A stretch of DNA of 64,000 nt from CAXBOO01 sp963977425 (GTDB lineage: Bacteria > Bacteroidota > Bacteroidia > Flavobacteriales_D > Luteibaculaceae), in the NCBI GenBank assembly GCA_963977425.1, contig CAXBOO010000002.1, forward strand, positions 372,001 to 436,000, written 5' to 3'. The notes below the pieces were generated by a model, which saw only the letters and a list, made by a program, of their open reading frames with translations, did not search any database and was not told where the DNA came from. This document shows, one piece after another, positions 33,534 through 43,576 of this stretch (position 1 is the first letter of the stretch; every line of letters starts with the position of its first letter). Made by a program: the position numbers and the translations under genes.

Positions 33534-35804
33534 TTAACTGGTTTGTTGTTTAATTAAATTCAATGCCGAACCTGCTCTAAACCAATCAATTTGTGGTTCA
33601 TTGTACGTATGATTCAACATGATGTTTTCTTTCGAGCCATCTGAATGAACTAGCTCTAAAGTCAATGGTTTTCCTGCTGAGAACTTAGCTAAATCCACAA
33701 AATTGAACGTATCATCTTCTTTTATTTTGTCGTAATCAGCTTCGTTAGCAAACGTAAGCCCCAACATACCTTGCTTTTTCAAGTTGGTTTCATGTATACG
33801 TGCAAACGACTTTACAATAACTGCTATAACACCCAAGTGACGAGGTTCCATTGCGGCATGCTCTCTAGAAGACCCTTCACCATAGTTATGGTCACCCACT
33901 ACTACAGTTGGAATATTGGCCGCTTTGTAAGCTCTTGCTACTGCTGGAACTTCCCCTTTGCTGCCATCCAATTGATTAACAACCTCGTTGGTAGCTTCTC
34001 CAAAGGCATTTACAGCTCCTATCAAACAGTTGTTGGATATATTGTCTAAATGCCCTCGATATCGCAACCAAGGCCCAGCCATAGAAATGTGATCGGTAGT
34101 GCATTTGCCCAATGCTTTAATCAACAATTTTGCACCCATGATATTCTCTCCATTCCAAGGTGAGAAGGGCGACAACAGTTGCAGGCGTTCAGAGTCTTCG
34201 TTCACTTTGATAACAACTCCAGAACCATCTTTAGAAGGTTCTTGGTAACCGTTGTCTTTTACATCAAAACCTTTGCTTGGTAATTCAACCCCTACAGGTG
34301 GGTCCAATTTTACTTGCTCGCCATTTTTATTGGTCAAAGTATCGGTTATTGGATTGAAATCCAATCGACCTGAAATGGCAATGGCAGCCACCATTTCTGG
34401 AGAGGTAACAAAAGCGTGGGTTTTCGGATTGCCATCGGCTCTTTTAGAGAAGTTTCTATTGAAAGAATGAACTATGGTATTTTTTGGTCCATTTTTCGGG
34501 TCACTGTATCTTGCCCATTGCCCTATACAAGGTCCGCAAGCATTGGTGAAAATGGTGGCTTTCAAATCTTCAAAAGGTTTAAGCAATCCATCTCTTTCAG
34601 AAGTAAAACGCACTTGTTCAGAACCTGGATTAATACCAAATTCAGATTTAGTTTCTAAACCTTTATCCACCGCTTGTTGAGCAATGGAAGCTGCTCGCGA
34701 CAAGTCTTCATAAGACGAATTGGTACATGAACCAATCAACCCCCATTCAACTTCTAAAGGCCACCCATTCTCTTTAGCTTTTTCCTTCATCTCAGCCACA
34801 GGCGTAGCCAAATCAGGAGTAAACGGACCGTTAAGGTGTGGCGACAAGGTTGATAAATCTATTTCAATTACTTGATCAAAATACTGCTCTGGATTAGCAT
34901 AAACTTCAGCATCTCCAGTAAGGTGTTCTGCAACTTTATCGGCAGCAGCTACCACTTCTGCTCGACCTGTGGAATTAAGATAACGACGCATAGAATCATC
35001 GTATCCGAAAGTAGAGGTTGTAGCCCCTATTTCGGCCCCCATATTACAAATGGTTCCTTTCCCTGTACAAGAAAGCGATTCTGCTCCATCGCCAAAATAT
35101 TCAACTATGGCACCAGTACCACCCTTAACTGTAAGTATGCCTGCTACTTTTAAAATAACATCTTTAGCTGATGTCCACCCATTGAGTTTACCCGTGAGTT
35201 TGACACCAATTAATTTTGGCATTTTAAGTTCCCACGGCATTCCTGCCATTACATCAACAGCATCGGCTCCACCTACACCAATGGCGACCATCCCTAATCC
35301 ACCTGCATTAACGGTATGCGAATCCGTTCCTATCATCATTCCACCAGGAAATGCATAGTTTTCTAATACAACTTGATGAATGATACCGGCACCTGGTTTC
35401 CAAAAACCAATACCGTATTTATTCGATACACTTTCTAAAAAATTAAAAACTTCTGAACTTCTATTGAATGCTTCTTGAAGATCTGAATCGGCCCCAAGTT
35501 TTGCTTGAATTAAGTGATCACAATGCACTGTAGATGGCACCGCTACTTTTGCTTTTCCGGCCTGCATAAATTGCAGTAAAGCCATTTGAGCGGTAGCATC
35601 TTGCATGGCTACTCTGTCGGGATCAAAATCCACGTAAGAGTTCCCTCTTTCAAAAGCTTGAGTTGCTTTCCCATCCCAAAGATGCGTGTACAAAATCTTC
35701 TCTGAAAGAGTAAGTGGTTTATTAACTGCAGAGCGAGCCGCTGCAATTTTTCCCGGCAGTTGATTGTAAACTGCCTTAATCATATCTAAATCGAATACTG
35801 CCAT
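33534..35804 (-). CDS. Aconitate hydratase (AcnA-like/mitochondrial type)
   Basis: 756 residues; interconverts citrate and isocitrate in the TCA cycle using a 4Fe-4S cluster. Cluster cysteines are in GLIGSCTNSSYED and ACGPCIGQW. The N-terminal catalytic part includes MIGTDSHTVNAGGLGMVAIG, and the C-terminal swivel domain GDHNYGEGSSREHAA. Its length and sequence resemble the shorter mitochondrial-type aconitase rather than the ~890-residue AcnA. It lies directly downstream of a second aconitase (AcnB) with a terminator between, so the two are likely regulated separately. Confidence 0.92.
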   Translation of the reverse strand: MAVFDLDMIKAVYNQLPGKIAAARSAVNKPLTLSEKILYTHLWDGKATQAFERGNSYVDFDPDRVAMQDATAQMALLQFMQAGKAKVAVPSTVHCDHLIQAKLGADSDLQEAFNRSSEVFNFLESVSNKYGIGFWKPGAGIIHQVVLENYAFPGGMMIGTDSHTVNAGGLGMVAIGVGGADAVDVMAGMPWELKMPKLIGVKLTGKLNGWTSAKDVILKVAGILTVKGGTGAIVEYFGDGAESLSCTGKGTICNMGAEIGATTSTFGYDDSMRRYLNSTGRAEVVAAADKVAEHLTGDAEVYANPEQYFDQVIEIDLSTLSPHLNGPFTPDLATPVAEMKEKAKENGWPLEVEWGLIGSCTNSSYEDLSRAASIAQQAVDKGLETKSEFGINPGSEQVRFTSERDGLLKPFEDLKATIFTNACGPCIGQWARYSDPKNGPKNTIVHSFNRNFSKRADGNPKTHAFVTSPEMVAAIAISGRLDFNPITDTLTNKNGEQVKLDPPVGVELPSKGFDVKDNGYQEPSKDGSGVVIKVNEDSERLQLLSPFSPWNGENIMGAKLLIKALGKCTTDHISMAGPWLRYRGHLDNISNNCLIGAVNAFGEATNEVVNQLDGSKGEVPAVARAYKAANIPTVVVGDHNYGEGSSREHAAMEPRHLGVIAVIVKSFARIHETNLKKQGMLGLTFANEADYDKIKEDDTFNFVDLAKFSAGKPLTLELVHSDGSKENIMLNHTYNEPQIDWFRAGSALNLIKQQTS

Positions 35805-35877
35805 AATTAGTTTTTTTGAGTGGCGATAAGATACGGCTTATATCGAATAATTCACAAAGTAGAAACGTTATAAAACA

Positions 35878-35908
35878 CAAAAAACCCGAGTGATTAACTC
35901 GGGTTTTT
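35878..35908 (-). terminator. acnB terminator
   Basis: AAAACCCGAG-TGATTAA-CTCGGGTTTTT is a near-perfect stem with A and T runs on its sides, so it can act on either strand. Its place is 26 bases after the acnB stop and before the acnA start on the minus strand. Confidence 0.85.
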
Positions 35909-35933
35909 CTACTAATACATTTCCATTGTCGTT

Positions 35934-38717
35934 TTAAGCCAATACCAATTTTTTATCAGACGGCTTGAACTTAGTCAAAACAATTCCATCAACCGCTTTT
36001 TCGTATTCCGCCATAGTTGGTGTGCGTCCTAAAATAGTAGACAATACCACTACTGGAGTTGAAGACAATAAAGACTCACCTTTTTTCTCGCCTGAATCTT
36101 TTACAACTCTACCTTGGAACAAACGCGTTGAAGTTGCCATAACAGTATCTCCAGGAGCAGCTTTTTCTTGGTTACCCATGCATAGGTTACAACCTGGGCG
36201 CTCTAAGTACAACATGTTTTCGTATTTGGTACGCGCTGCGCCTTTTGGTGCATTGTCATCGAACACAAAACCTGAGTATTTCTCTAACACTTCCCAATCG
36301 CCTTCTGCTTTCAATTCGTCAACGATGTTGTAGGTAGGTGGAGCAACAACCAAAGGAGCTTTGAATTCAACTTTACCTTCTTGTGCTTCAATGTTCTTTA
36401 GCATTTGCGCTAAAATCTGCATATCGCCTTTGTGAACCATACATGATCCAACAAATCCTAAATCAACTTTTTTAGTACCGCCATAGAATGACAACGGACG
36501 GATGGTATCGTGCGTGTAACGCTTAGAAACATCATCGTTGTTTACATCTGGGTCAGCAATCATTGGTTCAGCAATCTGATCCAAATCGATGATTACATCA
36601 GCGTGATACTTAGCGTTTGCATCTGGTCTTAAAGCAGCTTTAATTCCTGTTTTAATCTCTTGGATACGAGCGTTTGCTTTGTTTATAAGACCTTGAAGTA
36701 CGTTGATATGATTGTCCATACCCTTATCGATCATGATTTGGATACGTCCTTTTGCTATTTCTAACGATTCGATTAAAGTTTCATCTTCTGAAATACAGAT
36801 AGAAGCTTTTGCTTTCATCTCTGCCGTCCAGTCAGTAAACGTGAAGGCTTGATCGGCAGTAAGTGTACCTAAGTGAACCTCGATGATTCTTCCTTGGAAT
36901 ACGTTTTCACCACCAAATTGCTTCAACATTTGTTGTTGCGTAGCGTGAACCACATCACGGAAATCCATGAAGCTTCTCATCTCGCCTTTGAAAGTAACTT
37001 TTACAGATTCTGGAATTGGCATTGTAGCCTCACCAGTAGCTAAAGCCAAGGCAACGGTTCCTGAATCGGCACCGAAGGCAACACCTTTAGACATACGAGT
37101 GTGTGAATCACCACCAATGATGATGTCCCAATCGCTAACTGTAATATCGTTCAATACTTTATGAATAACATCCGTCATAGCTGGATACTGACCTTTAGGA
37201 TCGCGAGCTGTGATTAGTCCGAAGTCATTCATAAACTTCATCAACTTAGGGATGTTGGCTTTTGACTTATCGTCCCAAACAGATGCCGTATGACAACCCG
37301 ATTGGTAAGCTCCATCTACAATTGGAGATATAACCGTTGCAGCCATCGCTTCCAATTCCTGAGAAGTCATCAATCCTGTAGTATCCTGAGACCCTACAAT
37401 ATTAACTTCTACACGAACATCAGAACCTGCGTGCAATGTTTTACCTGGTGTAGTTCCTACTGCGTTTTTGTTGAAGATTTTTTCAACCGCCGTAAGTCCT
37501 TGTCCTTCAACAGATATTTCTTTAGAAGGAGCGTAAACAGTAGGAATATCTATTCCTAATATTTTACAAGCAATGGTTTGTAATTTTTTACCGAAAACAA
37601 CAGCATAAGAACCTCCTGCTTTAATGAACTCCATTTTTTGAGGAGTCAGTGCTGCAGAGATGTCTTTTAATTCTTTGTCTCCGTTGTATAATTTTTTGGT
37701 TTTGGTGTTGATGGTTAACACCGTACCCGTTTCAACAGAATATTTTTGTTCTAAAACAGTATCACCGTTTTCGTCTCTAACATTGTTTCCGACTGCATCT
37801 TTTTTAGCAACCCAGTTTTTAAGGTCGATACCGATACCACCAGTTACACCAACCGTAGTTAAGAAAATTGGAGAAATACCGTTTGTTCCTGCAATGATTG
37901 GAGCGATGTTGATGAACGGAACGTAAGGACTAGCTTGAATACCAGTCCAAAGTGCTACGTTGTTTACACCCGACATACGAGAAGAACCAACACCCATTGT
38001 GCCTTTCTCAGCAATTAACATCACGCGTTTGTCAGGATGTTGTGCTTTAAGAGCCGTAAGCTCTTTTTGCATCTCCTTATTGTGTTCAAACAAACACTGA
38101 CCGTGCAATTCTCTATCAGAACGAGAGTGTGCATCGGCCCCTGGAGATAATAAATCGGTAGAAATATCACCTGTACCAGCGATGAAAGTAACAATCTCTA
38201 TTTTTTCTTCAACATCTGGAAGTTTGGTAAAGAACTCTGCCTGTGCGTAGCTCTCTATAATCTCTTTCGAAATAGGGCATCCTTGCTTAAAAGCATCTTC
38301 TAAACGAGCAACATCGGCTTCGTATAAATACACCTGCGTTTTTAAAACTTCAGCTGCCTTTTTAGCAATATCAAAGTCTTTTTGTTCGATTACAAGATCC
38401 AAAAGAACCTGAATAGATGTTCCACCTTTCATGTGCGCTAACAACTCAAAAGCATAAGCTTGAGAAATTTCAGCAACAACTTCATTTCCTAAAATGATTT
38501 CTTTTAAAAACTTAGCCTTAACACCAGCCGCTTCTGTTGTACCAGGAACGATGTTGTAAATGAAGAACTTAAGCGAAGCTTCTCTTTCAGCATTTCCAGT
38601 GTCTTTAATCTGCTCAATAATTTCAGCGATTAATGCTCCACCTTCAATTGGCTTAGGATGTAAGCCCAGTGCTTTTCTTTCTTCTATTTCTTTGATGTAA
38701 TCTTTATAGGTGTTCAT
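35934..38717 (-). CDS. acnB: Bifunctional aconitate hydratase 2 / 2-methylisocitrate dehydratase
   Basis: 927 residues with the AcnB domain order: an N-terminal HEAT-like domain (MNTYKDYIKEIEERKALGLH), then the swivel domain (VMLIAEKGTMGVGSSRMSGV), then the catalytic domains with GGDSHTRMSKGVAFGADS and cluster cysteines in FVGSCMVHKG and RPGCNLCMG. In other bacteria AcnB is the main TCA aconitase and its apo-form binds mRNA. Presence next to a mitochondrial-type aconitase on the same strand is uncommon and suggests conditional use, for example under iron or oxidative stress. Confidence 0.95.
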   Translation of the reverse strand: MNTYKDYIKEIEERKALGLHPKPIEGGALIAEIIEQIKDTGNAEREASLKFFIYNIVPGTTEAAGVKAKFLKEIILGNEVVAEISQAYAFELLAHMKGGTSIQVLLDLVIEQKDFDIAKKAAEVLKTQVYLYEADVARLEDAFKQGCPISKEIIESYAQAEFFTKLPDVEEKIEIVTFIAGTGDISTDLLSPGADAHSRSDRELHGQCLFEHNKEMQKELTALKAQHPDKRVMLIAEKGTMGVGSSRMSGVNNVALWTGIQASPYVPFINIAPIIAGTNGISPIFLTTVGVTGGIGIDLKNWVAKKDAVGNNVRDENGDTVLEQKYSVETGTVLTINTKTKKLYNGDKELKDISAALTPQKMEFIKAGGSYAVVFGKKLQTIACKILGIDIPTVYAPSKEISVEGQGLTAVEKIFNKNAVGTTPGKTLHAGSDVRVEVNIVGSQDTTGLMTSQELEAMAATVISPIVDGAYQSGCHTASVWDDKSKANIPKLMKFMNDFGLITARDPKGQYPAMTDVIHKVLNDITVSDWDIIIGGDSHTRMSKGVAFGADSGTVALALATGEATMPIPESVKVTFKGEMRSFMDFRDVVHATQQQMLKQFGGENVFQGRIIEVHLGTLTADQAFTFTDWTAEMKAKASICISEDETLIESLEIAKGRIQIMIDKGMDNHINVLQGLINKANARIQEIKTGIKAALRPDANAKYHADVIIDLDQIAEPMIADPDVNNDDVSKRYTHDTIRPLSFYGGTKKVDLGFVGSCMVHKGDMQILAQMLKNIEAQEGKVEFKAPLVVAPPTYNIVDELKAEGDWEVLEKYSGFVFDDNAPKGAARTKYENMLYLERPGCNLCMGNQEKAAPGDTVMATSTRLFQGRVVKDSGEKKGESLLSSTPVVVLSTILGRTPTMAEYEKAVDGIVLTKFKPSDKKLVLA

Positions 38718-39080
38718 AAGACGATAATAGTGTGTTTGTGTACCTTAAATTCAGATTTACCGTCACGTCACAAAGGGAATTTCCATTACCGAAATTTCGT
38801 GCGAACCATCTGCTTATTACCATCGTTTAAATCAAACTCCTTATTGGCCAATAACTTGACGTAAGGCTAATTAGAACGACAGTTGCTTCGCGAAAATAAC
38901 GAAAGCTTAGGGTATTGTCAAAGCACTAAAGGCTTAGCTTATTGTTTATAACGATTTCAAATAAGACCCACTACAAATAAGACAAATAGTACCACTTATC
39001 CTTGGAAATTGCTGTTACTAAAAAAGTAGAAAGTATATTGCGTGAAATTCTGAATTTTAACCGTTTTTATTCCGCAATTC
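38718..39080. other. Divergent 363-bp intergenic region, acnB / permease
   Basis: A long regulatory gap between divergent acnB (minus) and an ABC-type permease gene (plus). It should hold both promoters. TATATTG at about 39033, 41 bases before the permease ATG, is a near match to the -7 box. No hairpin terminator, small gene or known riboswitch was recognised. Its size compared with other gaps in this window suggests real regulation of acnB or the permease. Confidence 0.45.
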
Positions 39081-40316
39081 ATGATTAACCAAACCGTAAA
39101 AGAAAATATCAATGTAGCCTTAAGAGCTATTTCAAGTCAAGGTTTGCGTACTGTTCTAACGGTCGGTATTATCGCCATAGGAATTACTGCATTGGTAGGC
39201 ATACTAACAGCCATCGATGCCATTCAAGAAAAGTTCAAAGCTGATTTTGCTTTATTAGGAGCCAATACATTTTCAATTTCCCGATACGAAAGGATTCGTT
39301 TCGACAATGGTGAAAGAAAAAAAGTAGAACCTATTCTTTACAGCCAAGCCATGGATTTTAAAGAATACTACGACTTCCCTGCCTATGTATCGGTATCGGC
39401 AGTAGCATCTGGAACTGCTACATTAAAATACAATTCAGAAAAAACAAACCCCAACGTTCGTGTAATAGGTTGCGATGAAAACTATTTAAAAACAACGGGT
39501 TTCATTATTGAAAAAGGAAGAAACTTCAACAACAACGATATTGAAAATAGCAGCAATGCACTCATCATTGGAAAAGACATTGTAGACAAACTTTTCGGAA
39601 CAAAAGAAGACCCGATTGGGAAAGAAATCCGAGCTGGTTCTTCGAAATATATTGTTGTAGGTGTTTTAGAAAGCAAAGGAAGTTCGTTTGGAATTAGCAA
39701 CGACAACCAAGTTTTAGCTCCGCTGTCTAACATCAAAGCCAATTATTTACCAGCTAGTTATTCCTACAACATCAATGTAATGGTTGACAATGCTGGTACA
39801 CTTCAAAATGCCATTAGTGAAGCAACGGGAACTTTAAGAAACGTAAGAAAAGACAGACCTGGTCAACCATCAACTTTCAGTATCACTCAAGCAGATAGTC
39901 TTTCCAACATTGTGATAGAACAACTATCCGCCATTTCACTTATTGCTACCATCATCGCAATCATAACCTTATTGAGCGCCGCAATTGGTTTGATGAATAT
40001 CATGTTGGTATCGGTTACAGAAAGAACAAAAGAAATTGGTACTAGAAAAGCCTTGGGTGCGAGCTCAGAATTGATTCGAAAGCAATTTTTAATTGAGTCG
40101 GTAGTTATCGGTCAAATGGGCGGTGTTGTAGGCATCATACTCGGTATCGCTGTAGGAAACGCAATATCAGCCATCGTTGGTGGCGGTTTTATTGTTCCTT
40201 GGGTTTGGATGTTTGTATCTGTTGGAGTATGCCTAATTGTAGGCGTAATTTCAGGATATTATCCAGCTAAAAAAGCTGCAGAGCTAGATCCTATCGAAGC
40301 ATTGCGCTACGAATAA
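39081..40316 (+). CDS. ABC transporter permease, MacB/FtsX type
   Basis: 411 residues. One N-terminal helix (about 20-42), a large periplasmic MacB-type core (about 45-270), and three C-terminal helices with the FtsX signature region (LMNIMLVSVTERTKEIGTRK, then ALGASSELIRKQFLIES and a final PAKKAAELDPIEALRYE). It belongs to the macrolide/lipoprotein-type exporters. The matching ATPase and membrane-fusion genes are not adjacent; the permease must team up with one encoded elsewhere. It ends one base before the convergent BCCT gene. Confidence 0.87.
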   Translation: MINQTVKENINVALRAISSQGLRTVLTVGIIAIGITALVGILTAIDAIQEKFKADFALLGANTFSISRYERIRFDNGERKKVEPILYSQAMDFKEYYDFPAYVSVSAVASGTATLKYNSEKTNPNVRVIGCDENYLKTTGFIIEKGRNFNNNDIENSSNALIIGKDIVDKLFGTKEDPIGKEIRAGSSKYIVVGVLESKGSSFGISNDNQVLAPLSNIKANYLPASYSYNINVMVDNAGTLQNAISEATGTLRNVRKDRPGQPSTFSITQADSLSNIVIEQLSAISLIATIIAIITLLSAAIGLMNIMLVSVTERTKEIGTRKALGASSELIRKQFLIESVVIGQMGGVVGIILGIAVGNAISAIVGGGFIVPWVWMFVSVGVCLIVGVISGYYPAKKAAELDPIEALRYE

Positions 40317-41816
40317 TTACGATTTCTGCAAATCGCGAACAAAGAAATAGCACAAGATTGGGATTAGCAGTGCAAACGGTAATGAGGTTACAATAAGTAA
40401 CTTCTGAAGTGCAATCAACACATCAATTTCCGTTCTTACATTGCCCAATATCACTATAGCCAATGTAAATATTGCTATGACTATTGACCAAATCAGGCGC
40501 ATTTTTTTGGACGGATTGAGTTTTCCTGAATCGGTAAACATACTGAGCACAAAAACGGCTGAATCGACCGACGTTACCAGAAAGCTAATCAGCAATAGAA
40601 CGACCATTGTATTTATAACACTCTGCAATGGAAACTCATTGAAATAGACAAATACGGATGTGAATACATTTCCAAATTCGCCTTGATACGTCCCCCATTC
40701 GGTAAGCATAGAAAAAGCCCCCTCACCAAAAGCCGAAAACCAAAAAAACGTTCCTAACGAAGGGATAAGCATAACCCCAAACAGCAGTTCTCTTATCGTT
40801 CGTCCCTTAGAAATTCTAGCAATAAAAACACCTGTAAATGGAGCCCAAGCCAACCAAAACGCCCAGTAATAGTAGGTCCAATCGCTCAGAAATTCTTCAC
40901 CAGGATTGAATGCCCCTAAAGACAAACTCAGCGGTATAAAATCGAAAACATAACGCCCAATTGTTATTGCAAAACGACTTAAGATTGCCCATGCATCACC
41001 ATGAACAACTACAATAAAAAGCAAAACAAGTGTCGCTAAAATATTGCCTGTAGAAATGATTTTAATGCCTTTATCCACCCCTTTCCAAACCGATATAAAA
41101 GCCAATATTGAAATCAATACAACTATCAACAAAGTAGATTTCAGAGAAAAGGTATACGGCAATAAATGATTCAATCCACCACTTATTTGAGTAGTCCCTA
41201 ACCCAATAGCCCCTACCAAGCCAAAAACAGTTGTAAGAATTACCAAAACATCTAGCGATCGCAAAACGGACGTACGAACAACAAAACTGCTTATACTTGA
41301 GCTCAGCAAAACAGGACGTTGTTTGTTATAAAGATAATAGGCCAGAATGAGCCCGAACAAACCATAGAAGGCCCAAGCAGTAAAACCCCATTGGTAAAAA
41401 GTATACTCTAAGGCAATAGTTTCTGCCGTAGCGCTTGTGTTAATTGGTGGGTTGATGAACATATACACAGGTTCTTGCACTGCCCGCAATAAAATACCAG
41501 CACCCATACCAGCGCTATACAACATTGCAATCCATGCCCATCGAGAATACTCAGGTTTATCGTTTACTTCCCCTAATCGTTTCTTACCAATTGGCAGAAG
41601 TGCTATAACCGTAATAAATACAACACAAAACAAGCCAAGAAGTAAATAATATCGCCCAAAATAATTCCTCACCCAAAGTGAAGCGGCCTCTATAAACGCA
41701 TAGGTAGAATCAGTAAAAAGAAAAATACACAACGCGAAAACGCACAATGTAATTATGGAAATAGAAAATGTTTTATTTCTAAAAAACGTCAATGAATCCG
41801 TTGGTTTTCGATGCAA
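40317..41816 (-). CDS. BCCT-family (betaine/carnitine/choline) transporter
   Basis: 499 residues, about twelve transmembrane helices, with conserved MLYSAGMGAGILLRAVQEPVY split by the family motif G-M-G-x-G, and the aromatic HWGLHxW-like region replaced by TFYQWGFTAWAFYGLFGL (substrate-box helix 4). The C-terminal core FLVTSVDSAVFVLSMFTDSG is typical. It imports compatible solutes such as glycine betaine or ectoine coupled to Na+ or H+. Its 3' end touches the permease gene head-on without spacing. The His of the usual HW motif is Gln here (YQWGF), a common variant. Confidence 0.85.
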   Translation of the reverse strand: MHRKPTDSLTFFRNKTFSISIITLCVFALCIFLFTDSTYAFIEAASLWVRNYFGRYYLLLGLFCVVFITVIALLPIGKKRLGEVNDKPEYSRWAWIAMLYSAGMGAGILLRAVQEPVYMFINPPINTSATAETIALEYTFYQWGFTAWAFYGLFGLILAYYLYNKQRPVLLSSSISSFVVRTSVLRSLDVLVILTTVFGLVGAIGLGTTQISGGLNHLLPYTFSLKSTLLIVVLISILAFISVWKGVDKGIKIISTGNILATLVLLFIVVVHGDAWAILSRFAITIGRYVFDFIPLSLSLGAFNPGEEFLSDWTYYYWAFWLAWAPFTGVFIARISKGRTIRELLFGVMLIPSLGTFFWFSAFGEGAFSMLTEWGTYQGEFGNVFTSVFVYFNEFPLQSVINTMVVLLLISFLVTSVDSAVFVLSMFTDSGKLNPSKKMRLIWSIVIAIFTLAIVILGNVRTEIDVLIALQKLLIVTSLPFALLIPILCYFFVRDLQKS

Positions 41817-41962
41817 TCAAATTTATACTAAAGTTATAACTCACTTTGTATCAAATCATCTTTAAACACACTACATCAATATCCAACGCAACTATATCAT
41901 TTCACCTCCCTAAAAACATTACACAGAAAATTTTATTTTTAGATAACCAACCAAACTGTAAC

Positions 41963-42391
41963 ATGCTATTCAAAAGCCGCAAAGACCCTTTATACACAAG
42001 TATTGTCGGAGCAATAATTGCTTTCTTGTTTTTCTCAACTTTCTACTTCATTCTAGAAGGAAACAACGTTACAGCTACAATTGTAACAGTCGTAATTAAC
42101 GCCGCAGTTGGCATTCTTTTGACATGGATGTTGATGGGCACATCGTACATAATGAACAAAGAATATTTACGCTACAAAGCTGGCCCCATCAAAGGGAAAA
42201 TTGCACTAGACTCCATACGACAAGTAAAAGTGGGTAAAACGCTATATGTAGGTCTAAAACCAGCTACAGCACGCAATGGAATTGTTATTTACTACAACAA
42301 ATACGATGAAATATACATTAGCCCCAAATCGAACAGCCATTTTGTTGAAGAATTGAAAAAGCTGAATCCTTCTATTGAGGTTTTAGATTAA
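41963..42391 (+). CDS. Membrane protein with bacterial PH-like domain (bPH_4)
   Basis: 142 residues from ATG 41963 (MLFKSRKDPLYTSIVGAII); longer non-ATG starts add unrelated sequence. Two transmembrane helices (about 10-30 and 38-58) are followed by a beta-rich domain with MNKEYLRYKAGPIKGKIALDS and a terminal helix HFVEELKKLNPSIEVLD, the signature of PF06713 (YokE-like PH domain). Function unknown. It converges on the S6-S18-L9 operon and shares its terminator region. Confidence 0.75.
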   Translation: MLFKSRKDPLYTSIVGAIIAFLFFSTFYFILEGNNVTATIVTVVINAAVGILLTWMLMGTSYIMNKEYLRYKAGPIKGKIALDSIRQVKVGKTLYVGLKPATARNGIVIYYNKYDEIYISPKSNSHFVEELKKLNPSIEVLD

Positions 42392-42404
42392 AAAAAACAA
42401 GGCA

Positions 42405-42437
42405 TAAAAAAAGCCCTCTCGCAATGAAAGGGCTTTA
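42405..42437 (-). terminator. Terminator of the rpsF-rpsR-rplI operon
   Basis: Minus-strand AAAGCCCTTTC-ATTGC-GAGAGGGCTTT, an 11-bp stem with one wobble pair, followed by a T-run. It lies 26 bases past the rplI stop and, because it has an A-run on the other side, may serve the convergent PH-domain gene too. Confidence 0.8.
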
Positions 42438-42462
42438 GAATATGAAATTTTGAATTAGTTGA

Positions 42463-42909
42463 TTACTCAGCTATAACTTCAAAGTTAATTTCAACAGTGA
42501 TTTCTCTGTGCAAACGTGCAGTAGCTGTGTAAGAACCAACATTTTTAATGCTGTCTTCTTTCATTTTCAACACTTTTCTGTCCAATTCTACACCTTTAGC
42601 TTTGATAGCATCAGCTAATTGGATGGTATTAACCGCTCCAAATATTTTACCTGATTCACCAGCTTTAGCACCGATAGTCAATTTCAAAGCAGTCAATTTA
42701 TCAGCAATAACTTGAGCTTCTTGCTTTTCTTTAGCCGCTTTATGAGATTGTTGCTTAAGGTTTTCTGCAAGTATTTTTTTGTTTGACTTAGTAGCCAATA
42801 CTGCAACACCTTGAGGAATTAGGAAGTTAACACCGTAACCAGCTTTTACTGATACGATATCATTTTTGTAGCCTAATTTTTCTACGTCTTGTTTTAATAT
42901 GATTTCCAT
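42463..42909 (-). CDS. rplI: 50S ribosomal protein L9
   Basis: 148 residues, the standard length. The N-terminal rRNA-binding domain starts MEIILKQDVEKLGYKNDIVSVKAGYGVNFLIP (shown as a description of its first 32 residues: L-x-x-DV-x-x-LG then V-x-V-x-x-GY-x-x-NFL-x-P), followed by the long connecting helix rich in Lys, Gln and Ala and the C-terminal domain. It binds 23S rRNA near the L1 stalk. Last gene of the S6-S18-L9 operon. Confidence 0.97.
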   Translation of the reverse strand: MEIILKQDVEKLGYKNDIVSVKAGYGVNFLIPQGVAVLATKSNKKILAENLKQQSHKAAKEKQEAQVIADKLTALKLTIGAKAGESGKIFGAVNTIQLADAIKAKGVELDRKVLKMKEDSIKNVGSYTATARLHREITVEINFEVIAE

Positions 42910-42928
42910 TTGTTGTTCCTCCTATCAA

Positions 42929-43192
42929 TTATTTTAAATTGTCTGCTACGTATGGCAACAAACCAATATGACGAGCTCTCTTTACTGCTTGAGAAACTTT
43001 TCTTTGGTACTTAAGTGATGTACCTGTAACACGTCTTGGTAAAATTTTACCTTGCTCGTTTAAGAACTTCAACAAGAAATTTGGGTCTTTGTAATCGATG
43101 TACTTAATACCCGCTTTTTTGAAGCGACAATATTTCTTTCTGTTTTCGTCTAGGTCGATTTGCGCTAAATATCTTACGTCTTTATCTGCCAT
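42929..43192 (-). CDS. rpsR: 30S ribosomal protein S18
   Basis: 87 residues. The conserved region IKYIDYKDPNFLLKFLNEQG and RRVTGTSLKYQRKVSQAVKR, then ARHIGLLPY, identifies S18, which forms a heterodimer with S6 on the 30S platform. Encoded 13 bases after rpsF. Single-stranded DNA-binding or PriB genes found between rpsF and rpsR elsewhere are absent here, as usual in Bacteroidota. Confidence 0.97.
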   Translation of the reverse strand: MADKDVRYLAQIDLDENRKKYCRFKKAGIKYIDYKDPNFLLKFLNEQGKILPRRVTGTSLKYQRKVSQAVKRARHIGLLPYVADNLK

Positions 43193-43205
43193 GATAGTCT
43201 CTTTT

Positions 43206-43541
43206 TTAAGCTTTTGCTTTGTTTCTTCTACTTTCTACATACTTGATTGCATATTTATCTAGTCTCACAGAAAGGAAACGGATAATACGCTCATCACGCT
43301 TTAACTCTAACTCAAGGTTAGCGATCAAGTCGCCTTCGCCTTCGAATTCTAGTAAGTTGTAAAAGCCAGTGCTTTTTTTCTCAATTGGATACGCTAATTT
43401 GCGTAGGTCCCAATTCTCTTCATGCATCAATTTACCACCGTTCGCTTTGATAAGATCACGAACTTTGGCTACTGCTTCCTTTACCTGGTCTCCAGATAAA
43501 ACGGGATTTAAAATGAAAACAGTTTCGTAACGATTTGCCAT
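43206..43541 (-). CDS. rpsF: 30S ribosomal protein S6
   Basis: 111 residues with the S6 ferredoxin-like fold: RYETVFILNPVLSGDQVKEA at the start and DLRKLAYPIEKKSTGFYNLL in the middle, then ERIIRFLSVRLDKYAI. It binds 16S rRNA with S18. It is the first gene of the operon and lies 36 bases downstream of a -7 box. Confidence 0.97.
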   Translation of the reverse strand: MANRYETVFILNPVLSGDQVKEAVAKVRDLIKANGGKLMHEENWDLRKLAYPIEKKSTGFYNLLEFEGEGDLIANLELELKRDERIIRFLSVRLDKYAIKYVESRRNKAKA

Positions 43542-43576
43542 CTATTGTTTGTTTATTATTTTTTCAAAAAGGACAA

